A stretch of 64,000 bases of DNA from Nitrospira sp. (GCA_009594995.1 VOPR01000032.1:1-64000), one strand, 5' to 3'; counted from the stretch's first letter, positions 39,301-46,407 are shown. Translations and numbers: made by a program. The notes: generated from the sequence alone by a model not told the origin.

Positions 39301-39566
39301 TTGCGGCAGCCCTCAAGCCGGATGTGGTGGTGATGGATATCAATATGCCGCGGATCGACGGAATCGAAGCGACCCGCCACATCCTGGAAGAACATCCCGA
39401 TGTCGTCGTGATCGGGCTATCCGTTCAGAACGAGCCCCATATCGAAGATGCCATGCTGAAGGCAGGGGCGGCGGTCTTCGTCACCAAAGAGCGCGCCGCC
39501 GTCCAGCTGTATGAGGCGATCGTGAGCACGATGCGGACCAGGAATAGCCGGATCCTCGACCTTTAG
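36372..39566 (+). CDS. Membrane sensor kinase: 7-8 TM-PAS-PAS-PAS-HisKA_3-HATPase-receiver
   Basis: 1064 residues. Residues 1-280 hold seven or eight hydrophobic helices forming a membrane sensor. Three PAS domains follow (about 300-660), then HisKA_3 with [15 protein letters not shown] (about 715), HATPase (785-900) and a NarL-like receiver from [15 protein letters not shown] (about 937-1055), again without helix-turn-helix. It is the only membrane member of the HisKA_3 paralog set. GGAGG lies about 15 nt before ATG 36372, which is long. Confidence 0.92.
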   Translation: MASVRPTLQRLVLSAAGVAIGFPVIAFWCWIYDPTLLHDLFPHSGTVKPTTMVAVFLCGISLLLQVEEQTVSLTRRRIAEAAAGAACLLAGLTLLEYLLSMDLGIDLWLAPIPDYSIDSHPGRMAPATAFAVLTLGLALLWLDRKPGSSHASSHYLALLGGTIGSIALVGYFYGVQTLYKVGSSNSMSIFSAGLLLALGLGILSARPARGFMTTLTSEDLGGVMLRRVLPFAIALPILAGWIRISAQRSGHYDFNFGVAMAVAAVMLVMLAFLWVLAGNLNRTDGQKKHILQILQQREARHRLALKAGRMGTFHQDLDNSTLVLSPELESIFGLPAMTFGSTVAAFQELIHPDDRARLQQTVDAAVANRSSYDLECRILRHASAGESWIAITGQVLPDSTGQPRQITGVMFDITERKQSETALRESEERFRHLFEQASDGIVMADMSGHYLDVNSRACHMLGYTRKELFGMRVTDLLDPHDYPRLKTIKAELLEGHRHSGEWKLRRKDGGTVSVEISAKLQPDRRWHAIVRDITERKRAEAGLRESEAYFRMLADATPVLVWKAGTDRLCTWFNRSWLEYTGRMLDEEVGSGRTDSVHPDDRGEFIRAYNAHFSRHEPFELEYRLRRQDGTYGWILDRGVPLLTATGVFNGYLGAAIDITDRKLAEEQLQQWTMELERRVDERTQALVRSQARLRALASDLSTTEQQERRRLATELHDYLAQLLVVGRMKLSQARPHVRDPKTEQLLNETDDMLTQSLNYTRFLVAELSPQILYQFGLPAALKWLASQMKTHGLDVTIACEIDQLSLAEERAVILYQSVRELLFNIVKHAETSEATIALARNRNNLVTITVADQGRGFDPATLLDTDRQHPGQFGLFNVQERVEAVGGHLRLESAEGKGTTITLSIPLETSPDLTHDSAVPPAVHPADPAKLSSPRLRILLVDDHAMVRQGLRSVLENYADLEVVGEAGDGEAAISIAAALKPDVVVMDINMPRIDGIEATRHILEEHPDVVVIGLSVQNEPHIEDAMLKAGAAVFVTKERAAVQLYEAIVSTMRTRNSRILDL

Positions 39567-39730
39567 ACGGCAGGAGGGCGCTTGCCCATCACCATGCCGA
39601 TCACAGCAAGGATCAGAAACACTACGAAGAGCACATAGGCGATATGTGTGGCGGTCCCCGCCACGCCGCTCACTCCAAGCACTCCTGCAATTAATCCAAT
39701 GACTAAAAATGTGACGGCCCAGCTCAACAT
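39563..39730 (-). CDS. DUF1328-family small membrane protein (YtjA-like)
   Basis: 55 residues: MLSWAVTFLVIGLIAGVLG, then SGVAGTATHIAYVLFVVFLI and a short basic tail. Two membrane helices with the DUF1328 pattern. Function unknown; family members are often stress-induced. GAGG lies 7 nt before the ATG. It is the last gene of the minus-strand series beginning at 42995 and its stop overlaps the end of the kinase gene by 4 bases. Confidence 0.85.
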   Translation of the reverse strand: MLSWAVTFLVIGLIAGVLGVSGVAGTATHIAYVLFVVFLILAVIGMVMGKRPPAV

Positions 39731-39763
39731 GATGGCACCTCATCTGAAAGTGTAAGAACACAC

Positions 39764-39952
39764 TCACCTGTCACGGGCCCCTGTCGAATGATAGGCGTGC
39801 GGCGTATCGCACCCTATATGACCACAGTTACAACTCCCGGTTGGCGCTTTCGCATTGCGGCAGGCATCGGAGCAAAACTCCCGTCCTTTTTCTGCCTCAC
39901 AGGCGCAACGAGGATGGGCGCAGGGTTTTCTTCGCACTGTTTCGTTTGGCAT
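39764..39952 (-). CDS. Bacterial metallothionein-like protein
   Basis: 62 residues with nine cysteines and several histidines: CAHPRCACEAEKGREFCSDAC and SCNCGHIGC. This is the order of cyanobacterial SmtA/BmtA metallothioneins (CxxCxC ... FCSxxC ... CxCxHxxC). It should bind Zn, Cd or Cu in the cytosol. GGA lies about 6 nt before the ATG. Encoded between the DUF1207 and DUF1328 genes in the same series. Confidence 0.85.
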   Translation of the reverse strand: MPNETVRRKPCAHPRCACEAEKGREFCSDACRNAKAPTGSCNCGHIGCDTPHAYHSTGARDR

Positions 39953-40001
39953 GACTCATCCTTTCCATCGGCTACAGCCGGTCCACTTTCTGTCGCCTCC
40001 T

Positions 40002-41138
40002 CTAGAACCAGAGATGGACACCCATACCGATCCATTCCACGCGTTGCGTGAACAACTGGCCGTCCGGACTGGGCCCTGAAAAATACTCCGCCAATACCTG
40101 CAGTTTTCGATCGCCAATCCTGGCATTCTCGAACTGCAGCCCTCCCATGATCGATTGCCCGACGACCCAATTCGACTTGGCATGGGCTTGGAAATCCGCA
40201 TAAGCCACCGGGCGAACTTTTCCTCCGAAAAACAGCCATGGGCTTTTTAGTTCCACACCTCCCTGAGTCGTCTCGCGGCCCAGAGTGCTCGGATCCTTTC
40301 TCACGATGGTCCCGACCCCGCCATACACCCGAAACCAAGTCGTCAGGTCGTATGACAATCGGACATCCACATCCTCGTAACTCAAATTAATTCGGGTGAC
40401 CTGAGGATTACTCAGCAGAAATTCGTCCCCCAAATGTGAGCTCTGGTGACGGATACGCACAAAGCCGGAGAGTTTATCCGCCCGGTAACTCGCCACTATT
40501 CCGAACGTATAGTCAGCGTTGATCAAGTCGATCGAACGTTTATCCGTGTCAAAGACACCAAAAACACCGGCCTGAATACCCAGTTCCCATTCCCCTTGAA
40601 ATGGAGCGGCATCCCGGTAGACCGCAAAGGATTCGCCGAATGCGCTGGCAAATTCGTGGCCGGACGAAAGCGAATGATAGGCGGCACCAAAATGAGGCCA
40701 GCGCAAATCGGCATGAAACGGATCCACCAGCAATCCGCGCGGAAGAAACTTAGATTGCGATTCCGGCGTCACAGCTTGCACGACACCGGGCCGTGACGCC
40801 GATCTCACCTCTGTCCCGGTATGCACTTCCGCGTGAATCACGCCCGGGATCGCTTCGAGAGCCGTCACGATTTTGGCCGGATCCTCGGCTGCCAGTCGTC
40901 TGGCATAGACGTCCACTCGTCCCTGTTCGACCTGTATCACCGCACCGGCAAGGTGGAACTCATGCTCCAGCATGCCCGCGGCATAGCCGGCGATATATTC
41001 ATCTGATCCGGCAGCTCCACCCTCTGCCACACCACTCATCGGCAAAAGGCAAAGCAGGAATATGACGCATCGGGTCGCGTCACCGGTCCATTTGCGGTCC
41101 TGTCCTGCAATCCTGTGCCACAATCTGCTCCACCTCAC
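40002..41138 (-). CDS. DUF1207-family outer-membrane protein with N-terminal BON-like domain
   Basis: 378 residues. Signal peptide (CVIFLLCLLPMSGVAE), a BON-like small domain (about 48-110, VIQVEQGRVDVYARR ... IPGVIHAEV), then the DUF1207 beta-barrel with LPRGLLVDPFHADLRWP, RIRHQSSHLGDEFL and a C-terminal aromatic strand ending in WF. Outer-membrane location is inferred from the terminal Phe. Start is GTG 41138 or TTG 41123 (GGAG 5 nt upstream). Lies 18 bases after the barrel gene at 41157. Confidence 0.82.
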   Translation of the reverse strand: MRWSRLWHRIAGQDRKWTGDATRCVIFLLCLLPMSGVAEGGAAGSDEYIAGYAAGMLEHEFHLAGAVIQVEQGRVDVYARRLAAEDPAKIVTALEAIPGVIHAEVHTGTEVRSASRPGVVQAVTPESQSKFLPRGLLVDPFHADLRWPHFGAAYHSLSSGHEFASAFGESFAVYRDAAPFQGEWELGIQAGVFGVFDTDKRSIDLINADYTFGIVASYRADKLSGFVRIRHQSSHLGDEFLLSNPQVTRINLSYEDVDVRLSYDLTTWFRVYGGVGTIVRKDPSTLGRETTQGGVELKSPWLFFGGKVRPVAYADFQAHAKSNWVVGQSIMGGLQFENARIGDRKLQVLAEYFSGPSPDGQLFTQRVEWIGMGVHLWF

Positions 41139-41156
41139 AGCCTCGTCCAGTCCAGC

Positions 41157-41753
41157 TTAGAAATGGAAGTTGATGCCGACTGTGACCATGTGACCGTTGT
41201 CTTGAAACTTTTTGTCGACGATGTTCTGGTCCTTCGACTCAATTTTTTCCAGCCAGATATATCGATAGGTGCTGTCGATGGATACATGTTTATTAAAGAA
41301 GAACTGTAGCCCACCACCCGCATGAGCACCGAATCGATTCTGCGTGTCGTCAAAACCTCCTGGGCCTTTAACCGTGGTGTAGTACCAGCCACCGCCTCCC
41401 AACAGAAACGGAGCCAGTCTGGTGGTACCCAAGGGATAGATCAGCGCGGACACTTGCACAGGGTAACTGTGAACGCGGGTGTCCCCGATGTCATTGCGAC
41501 GATAGTCGGCTGATCCTTCGAAGGCGAAGTAGCGCGATGGATGGAGACGAACCTGCCCGCCGCCGAACCACCGGCTGGACCCATCCTTGGGATCAATCCA
41601 GGTGGCACGGCCACCGATGGACAGCAACCCGATGTCGATTTGCTCAAACAGTCCTTTGTCCTCAGCCGCTACGGCCATAGAGGGCACCCCGATGCCTCCA
41701 ATGACCAACAGTGAACCACACAGAACCACTACCGGCAGGGCCCATCGTTTCAT
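41157..41753 (-). CDS. Small outer-membrane beta-barrel protein
   Basis: 198 residues with a signal peptide (VPSMAVAAED cleavage region) and eight predicted amphipathic strands: FGGGQVRLHPSRYFAFEG, RLAPFLLGGGGWYYTTV, RFGAHAGGGLQFFF, ending in VTVGINFHF with a terminal Phe. Similar to OmpW/OmpA-like eight-stranded barrels. ATG 41753 has GAGGAG 7 nt upstream. Member of the envelope-stress series. Confidence 0.8.
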   Translation of the reverse strand: MKRWALPVVVLCGSLLVIGGIGVPSMAVAAEDKGLFEQIDIGLLSIGGRATWIDPKDGSSRWFGGGQVRLHPSRYFAFEGSADYRRNDIGDTRVHSYPVQVSALIYPLGTTRLAPFLLGGGGWYYTTVKGPGGFDDTQNRFGAHAGGGLQFFFNKHVSIDSTYRYIWLEKIESKDQNIVDKKFQDNGHMVTVGINFHF

Positions 41754-41794
41754 TGTATGACTCCTCTGTGAATGTGGTGCGGCCAACAGCATGA

Positions 41795-42133
41795 TCAGGA
41801 TTGCCTCGCGCGTTCACCGTGGGTTTCAAACCATTCATCGACCCACCGCTTCACCTCTTCCCGGCGATCGCCATAGCGCTCCTGAATCTTGCCTTCCAGC
41901 TTATCGATCCGCCCCTCGATCAACATCAAATCGTCGTCCGTGAATTCCGCCCATTTCTGCTTCAATTCGCCCTTGAATTGTTTCCACATGCCTTCCAACT
42001 GGTCCTGATTGAGGACGAACCTCACAGGCTTTTGCGCCGGGGGTACGAACAGAGGTGATACCGCTTGAGCCGTCCCCGCAAATAGCATGAGGCCTGGAAG
42101 CGTCAGGGATAGCAGCCTCAATCCGGGTTTCAT
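41795..42133 (-). CDS. CsbD-family protein with signal peptide
   Basis: 112 residues. A signal peptide (LPGLMLFAGTAQA) precedes a CsbD domain: LEGMWKQFKGELKQKWAEFTDDDL, IEGRIDKLEGKIQERYG. CsbD proteins are small stress proteins, usually cytosolic; an exported copy is less common. The cytosolic paralog is two genes upstream at 42526. GGAGGA lies 6 nt before the ATG. Confidence 0.85.
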   Translation of the reverse strand: MKPGLRLLSLTLPGLMLFAGTAQAVSPLFVPPAQKPVRFVLNQDQLEGMWKQFKGELKQKWAEFTDDDLMLIEGRIDKLEGKIQERYGDRREEVKRWVDEWFETHGERARQS

Positions 42134-42156
42134 ACGCGCTCCTCCAAAGGCTGAAG

Positions 42157-42187
42157 GAGCGTGCCGACCCGTGAGGCCGGCACGCTC
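42157..42187 (-). terminator. Intercistronic stem-loop between PepSY and exported CsbD genes
   Basis: Arms GAGCGTGCCG (42157-42166) and CGGCACGCTC (42178-42187) with an 11-base loop. On the minus strand it is followed by CTTCAGCCTTT, a weak U-rich tail. It may terminate part of the transcripts or stabilise the upstream mRNA. Confidence 0.5.
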
Positions 42188-42193
42188 GCCAGT

Positions 42194-42472
42194 TCAGCGA
42201 TCGATTTTGGTCTGACCGCTTTGCGCATCCACATAGACCTTCTGGGTCTTATTATTGGAGTCGATGATTTCCACCTCGTAGACGGTACGCCCGTCCTCCT
42301 TGCCGATTTCGGCTTCTACCGCCTTTCCCGGAACCGCCTTCAGGGCATGCCGGATCGCGTCCTCCAATGTCACCGTGGCGGTTGCGGCCAATTGTTTATT
42401 GTTTTCGAACAAGGCCCAGGCCGGGCTCGCCATCAGGCCGGATAACAACGCAATTGCGATCATTTTTTTCAT
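42194..42472 (-). CDS. Exported PepSY-domain protein
   Basis: 92 residues. Signal peptide (ALLSGLMASPAWA) then one PepSY domain: VTLEDAIRHALKAVPGKAVEAE, YEVEIIDSNNKTQKVYVDAQSG. PepSY modules may inhibit peptidases or bind ligands in the periplasm. ATG 42472 has AAGGAG 8 nt upstream. Part of the 42995-39563 series. Confidence 0.88.
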   Translation of the reverse strand: MKKMIAIALLSGLMASPAWALFENNKQLAATATVTLEDAIRHALKAVPGKAVEAEIGKEDGRTVYEVEIIDSNNKTQKVYVDAQSGQTKIDR

Positions 42473-42525
42473 GTGCAAAGCTCCTTGGATAGTTATGAAT
42501 ACATCGTCGTCGTCGGAACAGCATG

Positions 42526-42762
42526 TCAACGCGGCGGCTGCGCCTCTCGCCTTGGCGGCTGTTGTCCCTGCTTGTTGTACCAATCATCCGCCCAACGCAT
42601 GACTTCCTCTTTTTTATCCCCATACCGCTCCTGAATACGGCCGACAAACTTGTCGTAGTCTCCTTCAACTTGTTTCAGGTCATCATCGGTGAGCTTTCCC
42701 CACTGTTTCTTGACTTCGCCCTTGAACTGCACCCACTTCCCTTTGAATTGATCTGTATTCAT
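42526..42762 (-). CDS. CsbD-family stress protein (cytosolic)
   Basis: 78 residues: MNTDQFKGKWVQFKGEVKK, LTDDDLKQVEGDYDKFVGRIQERYG, then a Gln/Pro-rich tail. A typical CsbD domain with no signal peptide. ATG 42762 overlaps the stop of the preceding gene (TGATG) and has GGGAGG 6 nt upstream, so translation is coupled. Confidence 0.9.
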   Translation of the reverse strand: MNTDQFKGKWVQFKGEVKKQWGKLTDDDLKQVEGDYDKFVGRIQERYGDKKEEVMRWADDWYNKQGQQPPRREAQPPR

Positions 42763-42995
42763 CACAAACCTCCCTGTTGATGTGTCATTGCCGCAGAAGC
42801 CGGAGCTCCTGATGTCGCAGCGGCATCACCGCCGCCACGTTGCCGGGCCGCCTCTTTCAACACCCGATGTGATGGAGATCGAAACGCCAGGCCGGTCTTT
42901 CCGCCTCGGTACAGCACGATGGTTTGTTCACCGTCACTGTCCTCGAGTCTCACGACGACCGTGGCTTTTACTCCAAGATCTCTTTGGTTCTTCAT
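42762..42995 (-). CDS. Small protein of unknown function, first gene of the envelope-stress series
   Basis: 77 residues. N-terminal beta-rich part (GVKATVVVRLEDSDGEQTIV, then YRGGKTGLAFRSPSHRVL) and a Gly/Ala-rich C-terminal half. No family recognised. ATG 42995 has GGAGG 6 nt upstream. The dyad promoter at 43053 is 58 bases in front. Confidence 0.65.
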   Translation of the reverse strand: MKNQRDLGVKATVVVRLEDSDGEQTIVLYRGGKTGLAFRSPSHRVLKEAARQRGGGDAAATSGAPASAAMTHQQGGL

Positions 42996-43023
42996 GAGGG
43001 CCTCCCGACTGTTGTACATACTT

Positions 43024-43068
43024 GTTATATCTCCGAATCTCGTCGGTGATGACTGGAAATTCCCCTAG
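43024..43068 (-). promoter_or_regulatory. CTAGG dyad promoter (eight-gene envelope-stress series)
   Basis: Dyad 43053-43068, CTGGAAATTCCCCTAG, one mismatch. On the minus strand TATAAC (43024-43029) begins exactly 23 nt after it, 29 bases ahead of the first gene. One of the clearest minus-strand examples. Confidence 0.65.
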
Positions 43069-43069
43069 T

Positions 43070-43384
43070 TTTAGACAGCACGAAGCCCGGATACTCGTTG
43101 ATTACTAATACGTACTATTTCGTGAATAGCCGGACCGCAGACAAGGAACGGCTTAATGAGATCCACGGCTCAATGTAGAAGAGCTAGAGTGGTGCACGAC
43201 GGGCGGAAGCTTGCAGATGACTACCGCATGATTGCGGGATGGGGTCGCTGCGTGTGTAACGCTCGGAGAAAAAAGGCCTGAGAACGAGAGTATTTTGAGG
43301 CGGTATCGAGTACCACGGAGATCACTTCGACAGCCGGGTTGCCAGTCGGACTTGCTCATCAGTGATCTTTGGCTTCGCCGTAGA
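43070..43384. other. Gene-poor stretch, no supported feature
   Basis: About 315 bases between the dyad at 43053 and the glgX remnant. Short open frames on both strands have no start signal and no recognisable product. It may be decayed sequence like its neighbour. Confidence 0.5.
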
Positions 43385-43635
43385 TCAATTCACCGTCAAT
43401 CCTGCCCCGGCCCCCAATTGGAGGCCGGGGCGACCCTCCGGCAGATAGCGATGCCAATATTGGGTAGTTCGTTCCTCCGGGTAAGTCCGGTGGGACACCT
43501 CAGAAGGAGCCGGTCCACCGACAATGGCACCATTCGACCGACGTGGCACTCTCGAAAAACCAGGGCACCATTCACCCTTTCCCACGTGGCTCCCAGCGGA
43601 TAGGGTCGGCCCGGCCATACTTTATGCCATTCCAA
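43385..43635 (-). pseudogene. glgX: Decayed 5' end of glycogen debranching enzyme glgX
   Basis: Read on the minus strand, the frame from about 43635 gives KVWPGRPYPLGATW then VNGALVF, matching the GlgX/isoamylase N-terminus (pattern V-PG-P-PLGATWDG-GVNFALFS). Shifting frame near 43510 continues the match: YPEERTTQYWHRYLPEGRPG, equivalent to the P-x-x-TxxVWHxYLPxxRPGQ of GlgX, and then the similarity stops. Only about 75 of the usual 650-700 residues remain, with a frameshift, so it is a remnant. The functional debranching gene of another family is at 841-2886. Confidence 0.7.
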
Positions 43636-43688
43636 TATACATCACGTTCCAGAGCCTTCTAACATTGAGGGCTATACCGCGAAGCGTC

Positions 43689-44228
43689 TCACTTCAGGAG
43701 ACTGACGAGATCCTCGGCATGCTCTTCTTCTTTCATCAAAATATTTTCAAGAAGCCGCCTGGTCGTAGGATCATCACTGCCGACAAAGGCGATCATATCC
43801 CGGTAACTCTCGATCGCGATGCGCTCCGCGATGAGATCCTCTTTGATCATTTCTTCGAGATTCTCACCTTCGACGTACTCGGAATGGCTGCGCGCCGATA
43901 ACCCGTCCGGAGAGAGATTCGGCTCTCCACCTAATTGCACTATCCGCTGCGCCAGTTCATCCGCATGAGCCTGTTCCTCCCCGGCATGCGCCAGAAACTC
44001 CGCCTTAACACTGTCCGCGTTCATGCCTTGGGCCATGAAATAGTGACGCCGATACCGCAGCACGCACACAATTTCCGTCGCGAGCGCTTCGTTCAATAAT
44101 TTAATGACCGTGTCGGGATCTGCCTTATAGTCCGATGTCAGCGCACCCTCTTCGATGTGCTGCCTGGCGCGCTCTCTGATGGTCTGCACATCCTTGATGA
44201 TCGACACATGGGGCTTTTCGGTTTTCAT
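43689..44228 (-). CDS. Ferritin-like / bacterioferritin-like protein
   Basis: 179 residues, four-helix ferritin-like fold. Di-iron type motifs: NEALATEIVCVLRYRRHYF, AGEEQAHADELAQRI, DLIAERIAIESYRDMI and LMKEEEHAEDLVSLL. Probably stores iron or protects DNA or protein from peroxide. ATG 44228 has AAAGGAG 6 nt upstream. It follows a 58-residue gene by 57 bases behind the dyad at 44529. Confidence 0.9.
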   Translation of the reverse strand: MKTEKPHVSIIKDVQTIRERARQHIEEGALTSDYKADPDTVIKLLNEALATEIVCVLRYRRHYFMAQGMNADSVKAEFLAHAGEEQAHADELAQRIVQLGGEPNLSPDGLSARSHSEYVEGENLEEMIKEDLIAERIAIESYRDMIAFVGSDDPTTRRLLENILMKEEEHAEDLVSLLK

Positions 44229-44285
44229 TGCGACTCCTTTCAATACTCGTGAAGTGCGTAGTAAGTCTGATCGCTCAATTACTTG

Positions 44286-44462
44286 TTAGCGGGTGAAATC
44301 CAGCCGTAAATGAGGCCATGCCGATTCGAGCCCCAGTTCCGTACTCAACGCCCTGTCCTCCGAACGTTGCGTGAGGCTCTTGACCTGAGTTCCGATAACC
44401 AGAGCACAGGCGGCGACTGACAGAAGTATCCCCACCTGCTTGTGAGTCACACATTGCACCAT
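44286..44462 (-). CDS. Small membrane-anchored protein, unknown function
   Basis: 58 residues with one N-terminal membrane helix (VGILLSVAACALVIGTQV) and a short polar tail ending WPHLRLDFTR. GAGGAG lies 7 nt before ATG 44462. No family recognised. First gene of the ferritin-like unit. Confidence 0.55.
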   Translation of the reverse strand: MVQCVTHKQVGILLSVAACALVIGTQVKSLTQRSEDRALSTELGLESAWPHLRLDFTR

Positions 44463-44499
44463 ACAGCCTCTCCTCTTCTGTGCAGATTGACCTGTGCTC

Positions 44500-44544
44500 A
44501 CAGTAGAAGAGAGGAGAGAAAGTACGTACTAGGTAGAACCCTGG
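44500..44544 (-). promoter_or_regulatory. CTAGG dyad promoter (ferritin-like unit)
   Basis: Dyad 44529-44544, CTAGGTAGAACCCTGG, one mismatch. On the minus strand TACTGT (44500-44505) begins exactly 23 nt after it, 38 bases ahead of ATG 44462. Confidence 0.65.
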
Positions 44545-44579
44545 GAGATAAGCCGGATTGCCCCGGCGGGAGAATTGTT

Positions 44580-45068
44580 TCAGGTCGAGCGGACATAGAT
44601 CGACAAGACGCCGGCCAGACGCCCGGCGTGGTCGAGTACCGGCATCCAGTCCAACTCTGAAAGGCGCATCAGGGCATGTGCTTCCGCCACCAGATCATCC
44701 TCACGACAATAAGGAGGATCCGGTCGCATCAATGTTGCGACGACTCCGCGCTTCGTCTTTCCACGTTCGAATTGCTCGACTGCCATATCGCGCTCGGTCA
44801 CCATTCCAACCAACCGTCGTCCTTCATAGACCACCAAAACCGGCACGTTCATCGCTTTCATCACAGACACGGCATCCTCCAAACTCGTGTCTGGCGACAC
44901 CACCGTCAAAGCGGAGCACATGACGCTTCTCACCGTGCGAGCCTCTTCGGGCAATATTCCCAACTGTTCATCGATTCTGGATTCCATATAGAGACTGCCA
45001 CGCGGGTGCAGAAGCCCCGCCTCTGCAATGGTTCGCGGAGTATGGAACGTGGTCACTCTACCCTTCAT
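44580..45068 (-). CDS. CBS-domain pair protein
   Basis: 162 residues. Two CBS motifs fill residues 45-160: VRSVMCSALTVVSPDTSLEDA, VPVLVVYEGRRLVGMVTERD, then MRPDPPYCREDDLVAEA and WMPVLDHAGRLAGVLSI. Such pairs sense adenine nucleotides or similar ligands. No attached catalytic domain. Start ATG 45068, with ATG 44987 (MESRIDEQ) as an alternative. It follows the gene at 45090 by 21 bases. Confidence 0.88.
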   Translation of the reverse strand: MKGRVTTFHTPRTIAEAGLLHPRGSLYMESRIDEQLGILPEEARTVRSVMCSALTVVSPDTSLEDAVSVMKAMNVPVLVVYEGRRLVGMVTERDMAVEQFERGKTKRGVVATLMRPDPPYCREDDLVAEAHALMRLSELDWMPVLDHAGRLAGVLSIYVRST

Positions 45069-45089
45069 GCGTCTGCCCTCTGGAACGCA

Positions 45090-45386
45090 CTACACCGCCT
45101 GGGGACGCGCTTCATGCACTATGATTCGAAGCCGTCCATACTGGAGAGGTTTGTCCGGATTTCTGGTGTAATGCCCCTTGTCTTCCCCGATCGAAATCAT
45201 ACTGAGAGGAAGCGTGAGATGTTGCCTGTAATGCGGAAATGCAGTCTCCAGGAGAAGAGTCACCGTTTGACCATCGCACTCGATCACTTCGGCATTTAAA
45301 TTTCCTTCATCCTGAAAATCCACGGTCACACGCTCTTCCGGATCAATCCATTGTCGAATAGCCGTCGCCTTGCCTGCTGATTCCAT
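45090..45386 (-). CDS. Small beta-rich protein of unknown function
   Basis: 98 residues. Strand-rich core: RVTVDFQDEGNLNAEVIECD, GQTVTLLLETAFPHYRQHL, YGRLRIIVHEARP. It looks a little like a PilZ or SH3-type small barrel but lacks the PilZ RxxxR motif. ATG 45386 has GGAGG 6 nt upstream. Probably cotranscribed with the CBS gene. Confidence 0.6.
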   Translation of the reverse strand: MESAGKATAIRQWIDPEERVTVDFQDEGNLNAEVIECDGQTVTLLLETAFPHYRQHLTLPLSMISIGEDKGHYTRNPDKPLQYGRLRIIVHEARPQAV

Positions 45387-45445
45387 ATGCTGCCTCCATA
45401 GTCCGGCCGACGGTCGTTCATGCGACCGTCTGTGCTGACTCTTAG

Positions 45446-45754
45446 CTATTCTCCCCTGAAGTTCAGGGCGGCCCAACTGGCAATCCCTCTAGTCATATCC
45501 AGTTGTGATCGAAAACGGTTTGACTCTACACACAGATGCCCGGGAACCATTACCAACAGTTGCGGAATAGGCGGTTTGACCGGTTGCGGCGGAATCGGTG
45601 GAGGAAATGGTTCCGGTGGAAACGGATTCGGGTCAGGACTGGGCTGTGGGGATGGATCCGGGCCCGGGTTCGGTTCAGGAAACGGAGTTGGGTCGATCCG
45701 CATGAATTCCGAATCATGGGTAACATGGGCGTTTTGTGCATACGCATCATTCAT
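45446..45754 (-). CDS. Proline-rich small protein
   Basis: 102 residues. Residues about 25-70 are an alternating Pro/Asp/Asn/Phe repeat (DPSPQPSPDPNPFPPEPFPPP), followed by a polar tail with one Cys. No signal peptide or family recognised. AAAGG lies 6-7 nt before ATG 45754. It follows the superoxide dismutase gene by 14 bases, so it is probably cotranscribed. Confidence 0.55.
   Translation of the reverse strand: MNDAYAQNAHVTHDSEFMRIDPTPFPEPNPGPDPSPQPSPDPNPFPPEPFPPPIPPQPVKPPIPQLLVMVPGHLCVESNRFRSQLDMTRGIASWAALNFRGE
45448..45492 (-). promoter_or_regulatory. Possible CTAGG dyad promoter inside the upstream gene (CBS unit)
   Basis: Dyad 45477-45492, CTGGCAATCCCTCTAG, lies inside the 3' part of the proline-rich gene. 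On the minus strand the hexamer at 23 nt is GAGAAT (45448-45453), a moderate -10. A weaker member of the set. Confidence 0.4.
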
Positions 45755-45768
45755 ATCCCACCTTTCCA

Positions 45769-46407
45769 TTAGCGTGACAGGGCGACGGACGACAGGCCTG
45801 CCTGGATTCGCTCCTCTACCACGGGCCATGCGATGTTGCTAAAAAACGAGTCGATATACTGCTTGCGCTCACTGGGCTGATAGTCCAACAGATACGCATG
45901 CTCCCAGACATCCATCACGAGAATGGGGAGAAATCCTGCGATATTTCCATGCTCATGCAAGGACACCCAATGGTTGGAAATGAGTCCCCTTGCAGGATCG
46001 ACATTGCAGATCGCCCACCCCACCCCACGCATCATGCCGACACTACAGAAATCCGCCTTCCAATGTTCGTAGGTACCGAATGTCCGTTCGATTGCCCTTC
46101 CGAATGCCGAGCCATTGGGCGGCTGGTCTCCCCCTCCCCGCCGTAAGTTTCCGAAGTAATATTCGTGCAAGACCATTCCGTTAAATTCGAAACCCAGTCG
46201 TCTCGTCAGTTCGGAATAGGCCGGCATGTGCTCGTGGTCGACCTTTCCCTTTTGCATCAACTCCGATAGCTGCTCACGCAAGTCGTTAGCTGCTTTTACG
46301 TACCCTTCATACAAACCGAGGTGGACACGGAGCGTTTCGTCGGAGATTCCGGACAAACCAAAGAGATCGTAGGTCTTCGCTGTATACGCTGGGTCTGCGG
46401 TCATCAT
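45769..46407 (-). CDS. Superoxide dismutase, Fe/Mn family
   Basis: 212 residues. The metal ligands are His29 (VHLGLYEGY), His81 (MVLHEYYFGNL), and the Asp and His of VMDVWEHAYLLDY, with WAICNVDP and SLHEHG in between. It removes superoxide. No signal peptide. ATG 46407 (MMTADPAYT) has AAAGG 7 nt upstream, better than ATG 46422. The dyad promoter at 46490 is 83 bases in front. Confidence 0.93.
   Translation of the reverse strand: MMTADPAYTAKTYDLFGLSGISDETLRVHLGLYEGYVKAANDLREQLSELMQKGKVDHEHMPAYSELTRRLGFEFNGMVLHEYYFGNLRRGGGDQPPNGSAFGRAIERTFGTYEHWKADFCSVGMMRGVGWAICNVDPARGLISNHWVSLHEHGNIAGFLPILVMDVWEHAYLLDYQPSERKQYIDSFFSNIAWPVVEERIQAGLSSVALSR

Noticed and set aside
43232..43603. A 123-codon plus-strand frame over the glgX remnant
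   Set aside because: No recognisable product, and the minus strand there matches the GlgX N-terminus.
45420..45842. Glycine-rich plus-strand frame (GGNGSGGNGFGSG)
   Set aside because: It is the antisense of the proline-rich gene at 45446-45754; Gly/Pro-rich antisense pairs are an artefact of the codons.
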